Below, in pieces: positions 7,713-15,416 of a stretch of DNA of 64,000 nt (its first letter is position 1; every line of letters starts with the position of its first letter). The notes under the pieces are model-generated. The model saw only the letters and a program-made list of their open reading frames with translations, did no database searches and had not been told where the DNA came from. This stretch comes from Brevibacillus aydinogluensis (GTDB taxonomy: Bacteria > Bacillota > Bacilli > Brevibacillales > Brevibacillaceae), in assembly GCF_031954365.1 (NCBI RefSeq), contig NZ_JAUSVZ010000013.1; one strand, given 5' to 3'. The position numbers were made by a program, and so were the translations under genes.

Positions 7713-8096
7713 TTATTCTCCTGCGTACGCAATGACTTCGATTTCCACCTTGACGTCGCGCGGCAGACGAGCCACTTCCACCGTAGAACGGGCCGGTTTG
7801 TGATCGCCAAAGTATTCGGCGTACACGTCGTTCAGCCGGCCAAAATCGTTCATGTCCTTGATAAACACAGTCGCTTTCACCACATCAGCGAGCGACAGCC
7901 CGGCTTCGGCCAGGATCGCCTTGATGTTGGCAAACACCTGGTGCGCCTGGTCCACGATATCCCCTTCGACCAGGGTGCCGTCCGGGCGCAGCGGGATTTG
8001 ACCGGATGCATACAGAAACGGGCCTGCCTTGACCGCCTGGCTGTACGGACCGATTGCCGCCGGCGCCTTGTCCGTCGAAACAAATGAAATCGCCAT
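7713..8096 (-). CDS. ridA: RidA-family enamine/imine deaminase
   Basis: RidA (YabJ) hydrolyses reactive enamine/imine intermediates released by PLP enzymes. The 127-residue length is standard. The core contains GPYSQAVKAG (about residues 16-25) and ASGQIPLRPDG, with the conserved Arg near the C-terminus in KPARSTVEVARLP. It starts seven bases after the purR stop with its own SD (GAGGAG), so the two form an operon, as in B. subtilis. Confidence 0.95.
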   Translation of the reverse strand: MAISFVSTDKAPAAIGPYSQAVKAGPFLYASGQIPLRPDGTLVEGDIVDQAHQVFANIKAILAEAGLSLADVVKATVFIKDMNDFGRLNDVYAEYFGDHKPARSTVEVARLPRDVKVEIEVIAYAGE

Positions 8097-8103
8097 CTGT
8101 TCA

Positions 8104-8934
8104 TTACTCCTCTCTGTTGTGAAAATAACTGCCCAGCTCGATCTCGATTTGCTTGCCCTTCACATCCACATCGCGCAGCTTGGCCAGCGAAACGTACTCG
8201 TCCACGAGACGATCCGTGACGTCAGCCGTCTCCACCAACACGCCGCAGCCCACCACAGTGGCGCGGAACTCCTGCAGGAGATCGATCATGCCGCGAATCG
8301 TGCCGCCGGCCTTCATGAAATCGTCGACGATCAGGACACGGGACTGTTCGGCCAGCGCGCGGCGGGCAAGCGACATCGTCTGAATGCGCTTGCTCGAGCC
8401 GGACACGTAATTGATGCTGACCACGGATCCTTCCGTCACCTTGTTGTCGCGCCGAACGATCACAACTGGCACGTTCAGATAGGCGGCCGTTGCGTAGGCG
8501 AGCGGAATCCCCTTGGTTTCCACCGTCATGACCACTTCCACGTTCTTTTCGGCAAAGGCGGTGGCAAACAGCTTGCCGATCCGGGCCATGGTGGCCGGAT
8601 GGCCGAGGATGTCAGACATGTACAGGTAGCCGCCCGGCAGCAGGCGGTCGGGATTTTCCAAATGGCCGATCAGTTCGCGCATGAAGTGAAGGGCCTGTTC
8701 CGTCTTCATCTGAGGAATGTACTTCACGCCGCCAGCCGCTCCCGCTACCGTTCGCAGCGCACCCACACCCTGGCTCTCAAACGCTTCCTTGATAATGGAC
8801 AAGTCTTCGCTGATGGACGACTTTGCCGCTCCGTACTGTTCGGCAAACATGGTGAGTGGAATCAGCGTGTGGGGATGGGCGAGCAAGTGCTGCGTCATGT
8901 CGACCAGACGCGCACTTCTGCGCATTTTCTTCAT
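8104..8934 (-). CDS. purR: Purine operon repressor PurR
   Basis: This is the Bacillus-type PurR, a winged-helix plus phosphoribosyltransferase-fold repressor of purine genes that is relieved by PRPP. The 276 residues include the N-terminal DNA-binding part (about 1-75) and the PRPP-binding motif VLIVDDFMKAGGT (about residues 200-212). GGAGG stands seven bases before the ATG. A PurBox-like sequence lies just upstream, which suggests autoregulation. Confidence 0.96.
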   Translation of the reverse strand: MKKMRRSARLVDMTQHLLAHPHTLIPLTMFAEQYGAAKSSISEDLSIIKEAFESQGVGALRTVAGAAGGVKYIPQMKTEQALHFMRELIGHLENPDRLLPGGYLYMSDILGHPATMARIGKLFATAFAEKNVEVVMTVETKGIPLAYATAAYLNVPVVIVRRDNKVTEGSVVSINYVSGSSKRIQTMSLARRALAEQSRVLIVDDFMKAGGTIRGMIDLLQEFRATVVGCGVLVETADVTDRLVDEYVSLAKLRDVDVKGKQIEIELGSYFHNREE

Positions 8935-8949
8935 GATTCTTCCTCCAAA

Positions 8950-8962
8950 AAAACCGAATATT
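8950..8962 (+). promoter_or_regulatory. PurBox-like site upstream of purR
   Basis: AAAACCGAATATT matches the PurBox consensus AWWWCCGAACWWT at all but one position. It lies between the purR promoter and its start codon, where binding would block transcription. Only one box is evident, whereas PurR normally uses inverted pairs. Confidence 0.45.
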
Positions 8963-8972
8963 ATGGTGCTAA

Positions 8973-9000
8973 TTTATCATTTCCATACGGGATCATGCAA
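8973..9000 (-). promoter_or_regulatory. Probable sigma-A promoter of purR
   Basis: Minus-strand TTGCAT (9000-8995) and GATAAA (8978-8973) are 16 bases apart. The -35 overlaps the 3' end of ispE. Confidence 0.5.
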
Positions 9001-9871
9001 GCATTTCCCCATCAGGCATCCCCAGCATGCGGGCCACGAACACGTCTTTGACAAATCCGCGCAGCGCGTTGTAGATACGGTGGACCTTCGCTTCCTTTTG
9101 CACGAGGGCGAACACGGTCGGTCCGCTCCCCGACATCAGCACCCCGTCCGCTCCCGACTGTTCCATCAGCTCCTTGATCTGCCGGACCTGCGGGTGCATG
9201 TCCAACGTCACCTCTTCCAGCACGTTACCCATGGAGCGGCACATCAGTGAAAAATCCTGTTCGCGAATCGACCTGATCATTTGCTCTGTGGAAGGATGGC
9301 GGGCGATCTCCTGAACGCGCAATCGGCCGTACACGTCAGCCGTGGAGACCCCGATCGGCGGTTTCGCCAATATGACCCAGCAAGGAGCGGGAGCCGGCAA
9401 ATGGGTGATCTGCTCGCCTCTCCCCCTGGCGAGTGCCGTGCCGCCGTAGACGCAAAACGGCACATCGGACCCGATTTCCGCCCCGATGGCGGCCAGCTCG
9501 TCCAGACTCAGCCCGAGATTCCAAAGCTTGTTTAGGCCGCGCAGGGCGGCTGCCGCGTCACTGCTTCCTCCGGCCAGTCCGGCGGCTACCGGAATCTGTT
9601 TGTCAATATGCACATGTACGCCCTGGCGTACCTGATAGCGTTCACGCAGCAGCACCGCCGCCTTGTAGGCGTGGTTGCGTATGTCGTCCGGTACAAAACT
9701 GGCAGAGCAGTCCAGCGTAATGGCGCCGTCCTGGCGCAAGGTCAGGTCTACGCGATCCGCCAAGTCCACTGTGGTCATCACCATTTCCACTTCGTGATAA
9801 CCGTCCGGCCGTTTGGCCAGCACGTCGAGAGTCAGGTTGATTTTGGCGGGCGCTTTGACCGAGATACGCAT
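8993..9871 (-). CDS. ispE: 4-diphosphocytidyl-2-C-methyl-D-erythritol kinase
   Basis: IspE phosphorylates CDP-ME in the MEP pathway to isoprenoids. It is a GHMP kinase of 292 residues, with PAKINLTLDV near the N-terminus and the ATP-binding loop PVAAGLAGGSSDAAA (about residues 93-107). A C-terminal SGSGPTVFALV completes the fold. I start at the ATG at 9871 behind GAGGTGAACAAC; three more upstream codons are in frame but overlap the SD. The purR promoter overlaps its stop. Confidence 0.96.
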   Translation of the reverse strand: MRISVKAPAKINLTLDVLAKRPDGYHEVEMVMTTVDLADRVDLTLRQDGAITLDCSASFVPDDIRNHAYKAAVLLRERYQVRQGVHVHIDKQIPVAAGLAGGSSDAAAALRGLNKLWNLGLSLDELAAIGAEIGSDVPFCVYGGTALARGRGEQITHLPAPAPCWVILAKPPIGVSTADVYGRLRVQEIARHPSTEQMIRSIREQDFSLMCRSMGNVLEEVTLDMHPQVRQIKELMEQSGADGVLMSGSGPTVFALVQKEAKVHRIYNALRGFVKDVFVARMLGMPDGEMLA

Positions 9872-9959
9872 GTTGTTCACCTCTGCCTACGTTCAGATTT
9901 TCTAGTCTCTTATTGTAGCACAGGGGTTCTCTGCCGTGCCAGTTGGACGGAAGAAAAGC

Positions 9960-11117
9960 CTATCGCTGTTTTCCGGGATACGCCCAGATGCCCGAAGCTC
10001 TCAACAGGTCACGGTAGGTGACCAGTCGCTCGTCTTTCGTCACCTGCTGCGCCTCCTCGATCGTCGGGTAATCCAGGCTGGCCACATGGCTAAATCTGAC
10101 GCTCCCGCTGCTGCCGTTCATCTTCGCGTACAATTCGCCGGCTTCGCGAAAGACGGTCAATGCCCGTCTCATATGGCTCGCGCTAGTCACCAGCGTGACG
10201 TCGCGGATCCCTTCCCGCTCCAGGATCGCCATCGTAAACAGGGCGTTTTCCACCGTGTCCGTCGACTTGTTCTCCAGGAGGATGCGGTCCTGGTCAATCC
10301 CTTGGGAGACCAGCCATCGGCTCATCGCGTCCGCTTCGGTGACGCCCTGCTTTGGCACTCCGCCGGTAACGATGATGTTGGCCTGCGGGTATTGTCTGGC
10401 GACCGCCAGGCCCGTTTTCAGCCGGTCCACGAGCGGCTGGCGCATCGAACCGTCGTCCGCCAGCGCGTAGCCCAGGATCACGATCGCGTGCCGGGTTTGC
10501 GGCAGCCCGGCCGGAACCGCGGTGTTGAGCCTGCCGGCCAGGATCTCGTCTGTCGCCCGCAGCTTTTCCAGATAGGCGGCCGTCCTTTGCGGATCGATCG
10601 TCCGCAGCCTGGACACGGCCTCCTGAAACGCCCGCTCGTCTCCGTTCGCCTTGGAGTAGACGGCGAACAGCAGGGTGGCGTTGTAATTGTCAGGGTCCAG
10701 GCGCAGGATCTGCCGGTACGTCTGCAGGGCTTCGGGCAGCTTTTTCTGGATGACCTGCGTCGACGCCAGCGAAAACTTCAGATCCAGATTGTACGGATCG
10801 AGGATCGTCGCTTCCCGAAAGGCGTGTTCGACCACATCGTATTTGCCTTTCAGGGTGATGCCCTTGAAGATTTCCTTTTCCGCTTGCTGCAGGTCGCCGC
10901 CGTGCCAGTAGTAGTACATGGCCGTGTCGACCAACTGATTGATGCGGACGGATGTGGGCTCGTCGTTTTGGATGACGCTCGCCGGCGCTTCCGCAGACGC
11001 TGATGGCGGCGGCTCGGGAGATACCGCCTCCGTTTGGGCCGGAACTGGTGTATAGAGCGCCGTAGAGATGACAAGAGCGGCCACTGTTCCCCGTACGATT
11101 CCCTTGCTTTTCCACAT
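9960..11117 (-). CDS. Exported TPR and DUF218 (YdcF/ElyC-like) protein
   Basis: The 385 residues begin with a signal peptide or membrane anchor (about residues 1-30), then a Pro/Ser-rich linker, TPR-like helices (about 70-190, with YDVVEHAFREATILDPYN and ALQTYRQILRLDPDNYN) and a DUF218 domain (about 205-375). That domain contains AIVILGYALADDG, IIVTGGVPKQGVTEADAM and the ENKSTDTVENALF segment. DUF218 proteins such as ElyC and SanA act at the cell envelope; the reaction is unknown. I chose the ATG at 11117, ten bases after AGGAGG. The leader carries a GlcT-type antiterminator and overlapping terminator, so expression probably depends on PTS sugar supply. Confidence 0.82.
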   Translation of the reverse strand: MWKSKGIVRGTVAALVISTALYTPVPAQTEAVSPEPPPSASAEAPASVIQNDEPTSVRINQLVDTAMYYYWHGGDLQQAEKEIFKGITLKGKYDVVEHAFREATILDPYNLDLKFSLASTQVIQKKLPEALQTYRQILRLDPDNYNATLLFAVYSKANGDERAFQEAVSRLRTIDPQRTAAYLEKLRATDEILAGRLNTAVPAGLPQTRHAIVILGYALADDGSMRQPLVDRLKTGLAVARQYPQANIIVTGGVPKQGVTEADAMSRWLVSQGIDQDRILLENKSTDTVENALFTMAILEREGIRDVTLVTSASHMRRALTVFREAGELYAKMNGSSGSVRFSHVASLDYPTIEEAQQVTKDERLVTYRDLLRASGIWAYPGKQR

Positions 11118-11202
11118 GCTTCCCATTCCTCCTGTCGCTGATCGATCTGTTTGGTGCGTAACCCTCGCCTGTTCCCGGTCTGCTGCCCGCTTTCACCTCC
11201 TG

Positions 11203-11263
11203 AAAAAAGCATGAGCGTCCAGAGCAGAGGGACTCGCCCCTTGCCGCTTCCGTTCGCTCATGC
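11203..11263 (-). terminator. Conditional terminator in the leader of the TPR/DUF218 gene
   Basis: On the minus strand GCATGAGCG (11263-11255) pairs perfectly with CGCTCATGC (11217-11209), followed by six T (11208-11203). The 5' arm is also the 3' part of the RAT sequence at 11255-11282, so the two folds exclude each other. Confidence 0.75.
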
Positions 11264-11282
11264 CTAGTTCGCCTAGTGACAC
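11255..11282 (-). promoter_or_regulatory. GlcT/LicT-type ribonucleic antiterminator (RAT) before the TPR/DUF218 gene
   Basis: The minus-strand RNA reads GTGTCACTAGGCGAA followed by CTAGGCATGAGCG. It can form the RAT fold: lower pairing CGTG/CATG, an internal loop, and an upper CTAG/CTAG stem. It is closely similar to the RAT at 44750-44776 before the EIIA gene (the same GTGTYACTAG and CTAGGCATGAGCG blocks) and to 43771-43796 before glcT. It begins some 14 bases after the predicted transcription start. Confidence 0.7.
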
Positions 11283-11302
11283 GCGTGTGTATTTTTCTGA
11301 AT

Positions 11303-11331
11303 ATTCTATCATAATAGGCAATGCGGAGCAA
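11303..11331 (-). promoter_or_regulatory. Probable sigma-A promoter of the TPR/DUF218 gene
   Basis: Minus-strand TTGCTC (11331-11326) and TAGAAT (11308-11303) are 17 bases apart. Transcription would start just before the RAT sequence. Confidence 0.6.
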
Positions 11332-11388
11332 CTGCCGCGAAACCAAAAACGCAGGAAGAAGCCGGGTTTCCCCGGCCTGTCAACGAGT

Positions 11389-11571
11389 TTATTTGGCATT
11401 CTGTTTGGCTAACGCTTCCTCGGCAATCTGAATCGCGCGTTTGACCAGATTCCCGGCATCGCGCGTGGTGATGGCGCCCCAGCCTTCAGTTTTTACCGTG
11501 TCGTAAAACCCCAGCTCTTTGGCCAACTCCATCTTAAACGCTTCAGACATGATGCCTCGTCTGCGACCCAT
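11389..11571 (-). CDS. sspF: Alpha/beta-type small acid-soluble spore protein
   Basis: This 60-residue protein binds and protects spore DNA. The family signature is clear: a start MGRRRGIMSEAFKMELAKELG and the DNA-binding/GPR region GWGAITTRDAGNLVKRAIQIAEE. Its position between ispE and veg is that of B. subtilis sspF. SD GGGAGG precedes the ATG. A forespore-type -10, CATACTA, lies 28-35 bases upstream of the start. Confidence 0.92.
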   Translation of the reverse strand: MGRRRGIMSEAFKMELAKELGFYDTVKTEGWGAITTRDAGNLVKRAIQIAEEALAKQNAK

Positions 11572-11599
11572 AACATCCTCCCTTTCTCGTTGACAGCCT

Positions 11600-11606
11600 T
11601 AGTATG
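11600..11606 (-). promoter_or_regulatory. Forespore-type -10 element of sspF
   Basis: CATACTA on the minus strand is a perfect sigma-G-type -10 hexamer region. The matching -35 is weak (GTTTT), so only the -10 is called. Confidence 0.5.
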
Positions 11607-11709
11607 CGCGAGGTCGGACAAAAAAACCCCGGCCATCCTCTCGATTCAGCCGACACAACGATGGCGCCGAATGGATATAATATCGAGTACCAAGCCAGGG
11701 AACAGCAGG

Positions 11710-11752
11710 AGAAAAAAACAAAACAGCAGAGCCGCCAGGGCCCTACTGCTGT
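11710..11752 (-). terminator. Terminator of veg, overlapping its last codons
   Basis: ACAGCAG in the final veg codons pairs with CTGCTGT downstream, followed by TTTTGTTTTTTT. The 5' arm therefore lies in the coding sequence. Confidence 0.7.
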
Positions 11753-12015
11753 ACAAAAGTAATACGAATGTGCTCGTTGTCACGGCACACTGTCAATTCT
11801 ACTGTCTCCGTCAAGATGTCAGCATAGCTGTATGAAACTCGCTCAAACAATTGGTCGTCATCAAGCTTTACTACGAATACAGAGGGGTATGTTTCTTCGA
11901 GGATGCCCGTCCGTTCGACGGTTTTGCGGCGACCGCCATTGGCTTTCAGCAGGATGCGTTCGCCAATGTGCTCGTCTAAACTGCGTTTAATGTCAAGTAA
12001 CGCGTTTCTTGCCAT
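11743..12015 (-). CDS. veg: Biofilm-formation stimulator Veg
   Basis: Veg is a small conserved Firmicute protein linked to biofilm gene expression in B. subtilis. The 90 residues are typical: MARNALLDIKRSLDEHIGER, then ANGGRRKTVERTG and YPSVFVVKLDDD. I use the ATG at 12015 behind GAGGTGGATGAGATA; a longer frame to 12042 has no SD. Two consensus sigma-A promoters precede it. The B. subtilis neighbour yabG is absent between veg and rsmA. Confidence 0.95.
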   Translation of the reverse strand: MARNALLDIKRSLDEHIGERILLKANGGRRKTVERTGILEETYPSVFVVKLDDDQLFERVSYSYADILTETVELTVCRDNEHIRITFVQQ

Positions 12016-12040
12016 TATCTCATCCACCTCGCTTGATTCC

Positions 12041-12069
12041 ATTATAACAGCCTATGCTTATTTTGTCAA
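12041..12069 (-). promoter_or_regulatory. veg promoter P1 (consensus sigma-A)
   Basis: Minus-strand TTGACA (12069-12064), 17 bases, then TATAAT (12046-12041): both hexamers perfect. Confidence 0.9.
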
Positions 12070-12080
12070 AGAAATAAAAA

Positions 12081-12110
12081 ATTATAGCAACCAACATCAA
12101 CTCTTGTCAA
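12081..12110 (-). promoter_or_regulatory. veg promoter P2 (consensus sigma-A)
   Basis: A second perfect pair, TTGACA (12110-12105) and TATAAT (12086-12081), with an 18-base spacer, gives tandem strong promoters. Confidence 0.85.
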
Positions 12111-12244
12111 CGGTGTTTTTTTCGTGAAATCAGCAGATTTTTGTCACATGGTTTGTCCAAAAAAACCACGTCCGGCTACTAAAATTCCTAGCCGCTTTCG
12201 TCCTCTGATTATCATTTTCCCAAATGGTTGAGACTGTCCCAAAA

Positions 12245-12280
12245 ATACCAAACGCCCCTTGTATCCAAGGGGCGTTCCTC
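12245..12280 (-). terminator. Terminator of the rnmV-rsmA operon
   Basis: The stem AACGCCCCTTG/CAAGGGGCGTT is followed on the minus strand by TGGTATTTTTG, just past the rsmA stop. Confidence 0.8.
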
Positions 12281-13181
12281 ATGGTCGATGCGTAAGAAGA
12301 TTGCTGCGGCCAATGGCGTTGGCGAGCCGGGCAAATTCCTCGATGCTCAGCGTCTCACCGCGGCGGCCGGGGTCGATGCCCAGCTCAACCAGCAGTCCAA
12401 CCACGTCTTCTTTTTGCGTTTTGTCAAACAAGCCGTTCATCAGATTGTTCAGCAGTGTCTTTCTCCGCTGCGCAAAACAAGCCCGCACCACGCTGAAAAA
12501 CAGCGCTTCGTCGTCCACCTCGACAGGCGGCTGCTTGCGGATCGTCAGCTTGATTACAGCCGAGTCCACATTGGGCCGGGGAATGAACACGCTGGCCGGC
12601 ACCACCATCGCCACTTCCGTCTCCGCGAAAAACTGTGCGGCGACGCTGAGCGAACCGTAGTCCTTTGTACCCGGCTTGGCTGCAATTCGATCCGCCACCT
12701 CTTTCTGGATCATCACCACGATATGCTCCAGCGGCAGCCGTTCCTCCAGCAGCTTCATCAGAATGGGCGTCGTCACGTAGTACGGCAGGTTGGCCACGAC
12801 GCTCACCTGTTCGTAGCCGGCCAGCTTGTCCGCCAGGAGCGCCCGCAGATCCAGCTCCAGCACATCCCCGTGCACCACTTCCACGTTTTCATAGGGAGCC
12901 AGTGTTTCCGCCAGGATGGGCAGCAGCCGTTGGTCGATTTCGACCGCCACGACACGGCCGGCCGCTCTGCCCAACTGTTCGGTCAGCGCACCGATGCCAG
13001 GGCCGATCTCCAATGCCGCCTTCCCCTTGTCCAGTTCGGCCGCTGCCACGATGTTGTGCAGAATGTTGGTGTCGATCAAAAAGTTTTGTCCCAGGCTTTT
13101 TTTGAACGAAAAGCCGTACTTCTCCAGGATTTCCCTGGTCCGCGTTGGCGTGGCGATATCTTTGCCGACGGCTCGGGTCAT
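12279..13181 (-). CDS. rsmA: 16S rRNA (adenine1518/1519-N6)-dimethyltransferase
   Basis: RsmA (KsgA) dimethylates two adenines in the 3' helix of 16S rRNA as a late check on small-subunit assembly. The 300 residues contain KKSLGQNFLID, the SAM-binding ALEIGPGIGALTE (about residues 56-68) and the catalytic NLPYY (about 129-133). GGAGGGG lies in front of the ATG. It overlaps the end of rnmV by four bases, so the two are translationally coupled. Confidence 0.96.
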   Translation of the reverse strand: MTRAVGKDIATPTRTREILEKYGFSFKKSLGQNFLIDTNILHNIVAAAELDKGKAALEIGPGIGALTEQLGRAAGRVVAVEIDQRLLPILAETLAPYENVEVVHGDVLELDLRALLADKLAGYEQVSVVANLPYYVTTPILMKLLEERLPLEHIVVMIQKEVADRIAAKPGTKDYGSLSVAAQFFAETEVAMVVPASVFIPRPNVDSAVIKLTIRKQPPVEVDDEALFFSVVRACFAQRRKTLLNNLMNGLFDKTQKEDVVGLLVELGIDPGRRGETLSIEEFARLANAIGRSNLLTHRP

Positions 13182-13732
13182 GGCTGCTCCCCTCCTTCGT
13201 CAATGGCCTTCATCGCGGCGAGAAACTCCGCCCGACTGATTTGAAAGGCGTTCAGGCGTTGCAGCATCTGTTTGGCATTGGCGTACCCGATGCCCAGCCG
13301 TTCACCCAGTTTGATGCGCCGCTGTTTGGAATCCGGACCCGAGGTCAACCCGTAGGCGATCATGTCGTCGGGCGTGATCTCCCCAGCTTGATCCGCCATA
13401 TCGGTACGCACCTCGGAAAGCGCGCGAACGATCACTTCGGGAGAGGCGTTTTCCACGCCGATGTCCCCTTTTTTCGTCCCGTCTTCCTGGGTGATAAATG
13501 CGTGCTTGCAGCCCGGCACCGCCCGGCTGATGATCTTGCGGATTCTCTCCCCCTGATAATCGGGGTCGGTAAAAATAATAACGCCGCGTTTTTGCTGGGC
13601 CAAGCGAATCTTTTCGATCGTTTTCGCGTTGATGGCAGACCCGCCCGTCTCGATCGTGTCCGCCTGCACGGCCCGCTTGATGGCGGCCGTGTCGTCCCGC
13701 CCTTCCACGACGATGACTTCTTTGATCTTCAT
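13178..13732 (-). CDS. rnmV: Ribonuclease M5
   Basis: RNase M5 matures 5S rRNA through a TOPRIM active site. Visible are the TOPRIM glutamate VVEGRDD (about residues 8-14) and the acidic IIFTDPDYQGERIR (about 52-65). The 184-residue length is normal. SD AGGAG stands before the ATG. The pairing with rsmA, by a four-base overlap, is conserved across Bacillales. Confidence 0.95.
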   Translation of the reverse strand: MKIKEVIVVEGRDDTAAIKRAVQADTIETGGSAINAKTIEKIRLAQQKRGVIIFTDPDYQGERIRKIISRAVPGCKHAFITQEDGTKKGDIGVENASPEVIVRALSEVRTDMADQAGEITPDDMIAYGLTSGPDSKQRRIKLGERLGIGYANAKQMLQRLNAFQISRAEFLAAMKAIDEGGEQP

Positions 13733-13883
13733 GTCGCTGCTCCTGCTTTCCTACCGTGTTGACATGGTATTAGTATACCAAAATCACGTACTGTTTCTGT
13801 GCGTGCGGCTGAAACGTTTCCGTTCCCCGCCCGTCATAATGGTAAGACGGCAAACAGAAGACAGGAGCGCAGGCTCCTGTCCT

Positions 13884-14969
13884 TTAAGGCTTGTGTGGTC
13901 CGATAATGTAAACCGTGCGATTTCGCTTGCGGCCGAATCGGATCGCTTCCGCTTCTGTGCTGACAAACACGTCAATCTTGTGACCTTTTATCGCACCGCC
14001 TGTGTCCTCTGCGCGACGATACCCGATTCCGTCGATATACACCCACCATCCCAGCGGAATGACTTTGGGATCGACGGCTATGGTATGTCCGGCTTCTGCC
14101 TTGACACCGGTAGCCGTTCGACCATAACCCGGCGATCCGACAGGCTTGCCTCCCCCTGCCGGAGAGTAGGCGGTCAAGGTAACCCCGTTCAGTACCTTTT
14201 TCGGCCGGAACACTTTGCCACCGCGGGAGACCAACCCCGCTGCGGCAACGACCCGTTTTGACGTGTCGGCTTGAACGGATGCGGCCGTTCCTACCGCGAC
14301 AATACGGTCTTTTTTCGGTGTGATGACATCTCGTTTTACCAGTTCACGGGATACTTGTTTTCCGTTTTCCGTAACCAGTCTGTAGTGCGCGATGACTTTC
14401 CCTTCCTGCCCGCTTTGCAGTACGCGGGTCTGTCCCTTTGTCAGAGAAGCATCGCCTTTGCGAATTTCCTGATATGGTACGCGCTCCTCAACCTTGACGA
14501 TCTGTTCGCTGACCCGCGTGACAAAGATCGTCGAGTCTTTGGAGAGAGACGCTGTCAGTGCCGGTTCCACCCGGTCCTGTTTGCCCAGTGTAATGCCTGC
14601 GTCCTTCAAGACACCGGCCACATCACGGCTGAGCGTTTGCACGAGTTTTGTCTGCCCGTCCACGTGGACAGGGATTGCCCAGCGTGTATGTAAGGTGATG
14701 TTTATTCCGTCGGAAATTTTGGTGTCTGCTTCTGGCTGCAAGTTATCGTTATCTGTCACCGCAATCTGTCGTTCTTCCAAGAACTCTTTAACGGTTTTCG
14801 CCTTGGTCGCCACCTTTTTGGTGACACCGTCCAAGGTAAACGTGACCTGCTTCGGTTGCTTTGCTTGGGCAGATAAATAGCCAATCATGGGCACCAGCAC
14901 CAGAGCGAGACAGCCCAGTATGGCAATTGCTCGCTTCTTTTGCCGTTCCCATATCGTGCGTAACTCCAT
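13884..14969 (-). CDS. yabE: Cell-wall protein with DUF348, G5 and 3D domains (YabE/RpfB-like)
   Basis: This 361-residue exported protein resembles B. subtilis YabE, a putative murein-active enzyme. Order of parts: N-terminal membrane anchor (about 15-40), two DUF348 repeats (about 45-150), a G5 domain (about 160-240) and a C-terminal 3D domain (about 270-361). The 3D domain has its acidic residues in AVDPKVIPLG, EDTGGAIKGHKIDVFV. I start at the ATG at 14969 (GGAGTGTGGGAA before it). The leader contains a GGAAAAGC/GCTTTTCC hairpin. I looked for a c-di-AMP riboswitch here and did not find one. Confidence 0.88.
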   Translation of the reverse strand: MELRTIWERQKKRAIAILGCLALVLVPMIGYLSAQAKQPKQVTFTLDGVTKKVATKAKTVKEFLEERQIAVTDNDNLQPEADTKISDGINITLHTRWAIPVHVDGQTKLVQTLSRDVAGVLKDAGITLGKQDRVEPALTASLSKDSTIFVTRVSEQIVKVEERVPYQEIRKGDASLTKGQTRVLQSGQEGKVIAHYRLVTENGKQVSRELVKRDVITPKKDRIVAVGTAASVQADTSKRVVAAAGLVSRGGKVFRPKKVLNGVTLTAYSPAGGGKPVGSPGYGRTATGVKAEAGHTIAVDPKVIPLGWWVYIDGIGYRRAEDTGGAIKGHKIDVFVSTEAEAIRFGRKRNRTVYIIGPHKP

Positions 14970-15085
14970 TTCCCACACTCCTTTTTCCTGGAAAAGCACG
15001 AGGCTTTTCCCGTCTGGTCAGGCAAGGGTGATGAAATCGCACCAATATTTTGGAAATTGGCCAGTTCTGAACAAGGTCGGTCTTG

Positions 15086-15114
15086 ATTGTATGCTACTTT
15101 CTCCGGTTTGTCAA
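15086..15114 (-). promoter_or_regulatory. Promoter of the yabE-like gene
   Basis: Minus-strand TTGACA (15114-15109), 17 bases, TACAAT (15091-15086), leaving a leader of about 110 nt. Confidence 0.8.
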
Positions 15115-15342
15115 ATTACCCCCTTCCTAGAACCAAATAATCGCTACCAGCCTAGCAAAAAGCTCATGGCGAATGGAAGCACGTTTGTGTCGAGCAGTTC
15201 TGTCGAGAGAAATGGAATCGTTCGACACATGGACTATGGTATGCAGGAGAAAACTGCGGGAGAACCTGGCTTGGCAGAAAATACTCGGCCACCTGCCGGA
15301 AAAACGCCGCCGGATGTGCGCAATCAACAAGTCGGAATTGGC
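15115..15342. other. Gene-free stretch between yabE promoter and tatD terminator
   Basis: No gene or strong structure is seen. A + strand open frame from 15173 lacks an SD and runs through the tatD terminator, so it is not called. Confidence 0.4.
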
Positions 15343-15392
15343 AAAAAAGCCCTTCTGCGATGCGCTGATGCGCGTTCACAGAAGGGCTTTTG
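15343..15392 (-). terminator. Terminator after tatD
   Basis: A perfect stem, AAAAGCCCTTCTG/CAGAAGGGCTTTT, is followed by TT on the minus strand, 25 bases past the tatD stop. Confidence 0.85.
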
Positions 15393-15416
15393 TCATAATA
15401 ATGAGCTTTGAAGGCG

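Noticed and set aside
11193..11261. Possible short peptide MSERKRQGASPSA... in the leader of the TPR/DUF218 gene
   Set aside because: It has no SD and coincides with the RAT and terminator arms, which explain the sequence better.
14970..15085. Cyclic-di-AMP (ydaO-type) riboswitch in the yabE leader
   Set aside because: The conserved core sequences are absent; only a simple GGAAAAGC/GCTTTTCC hairpin is present.
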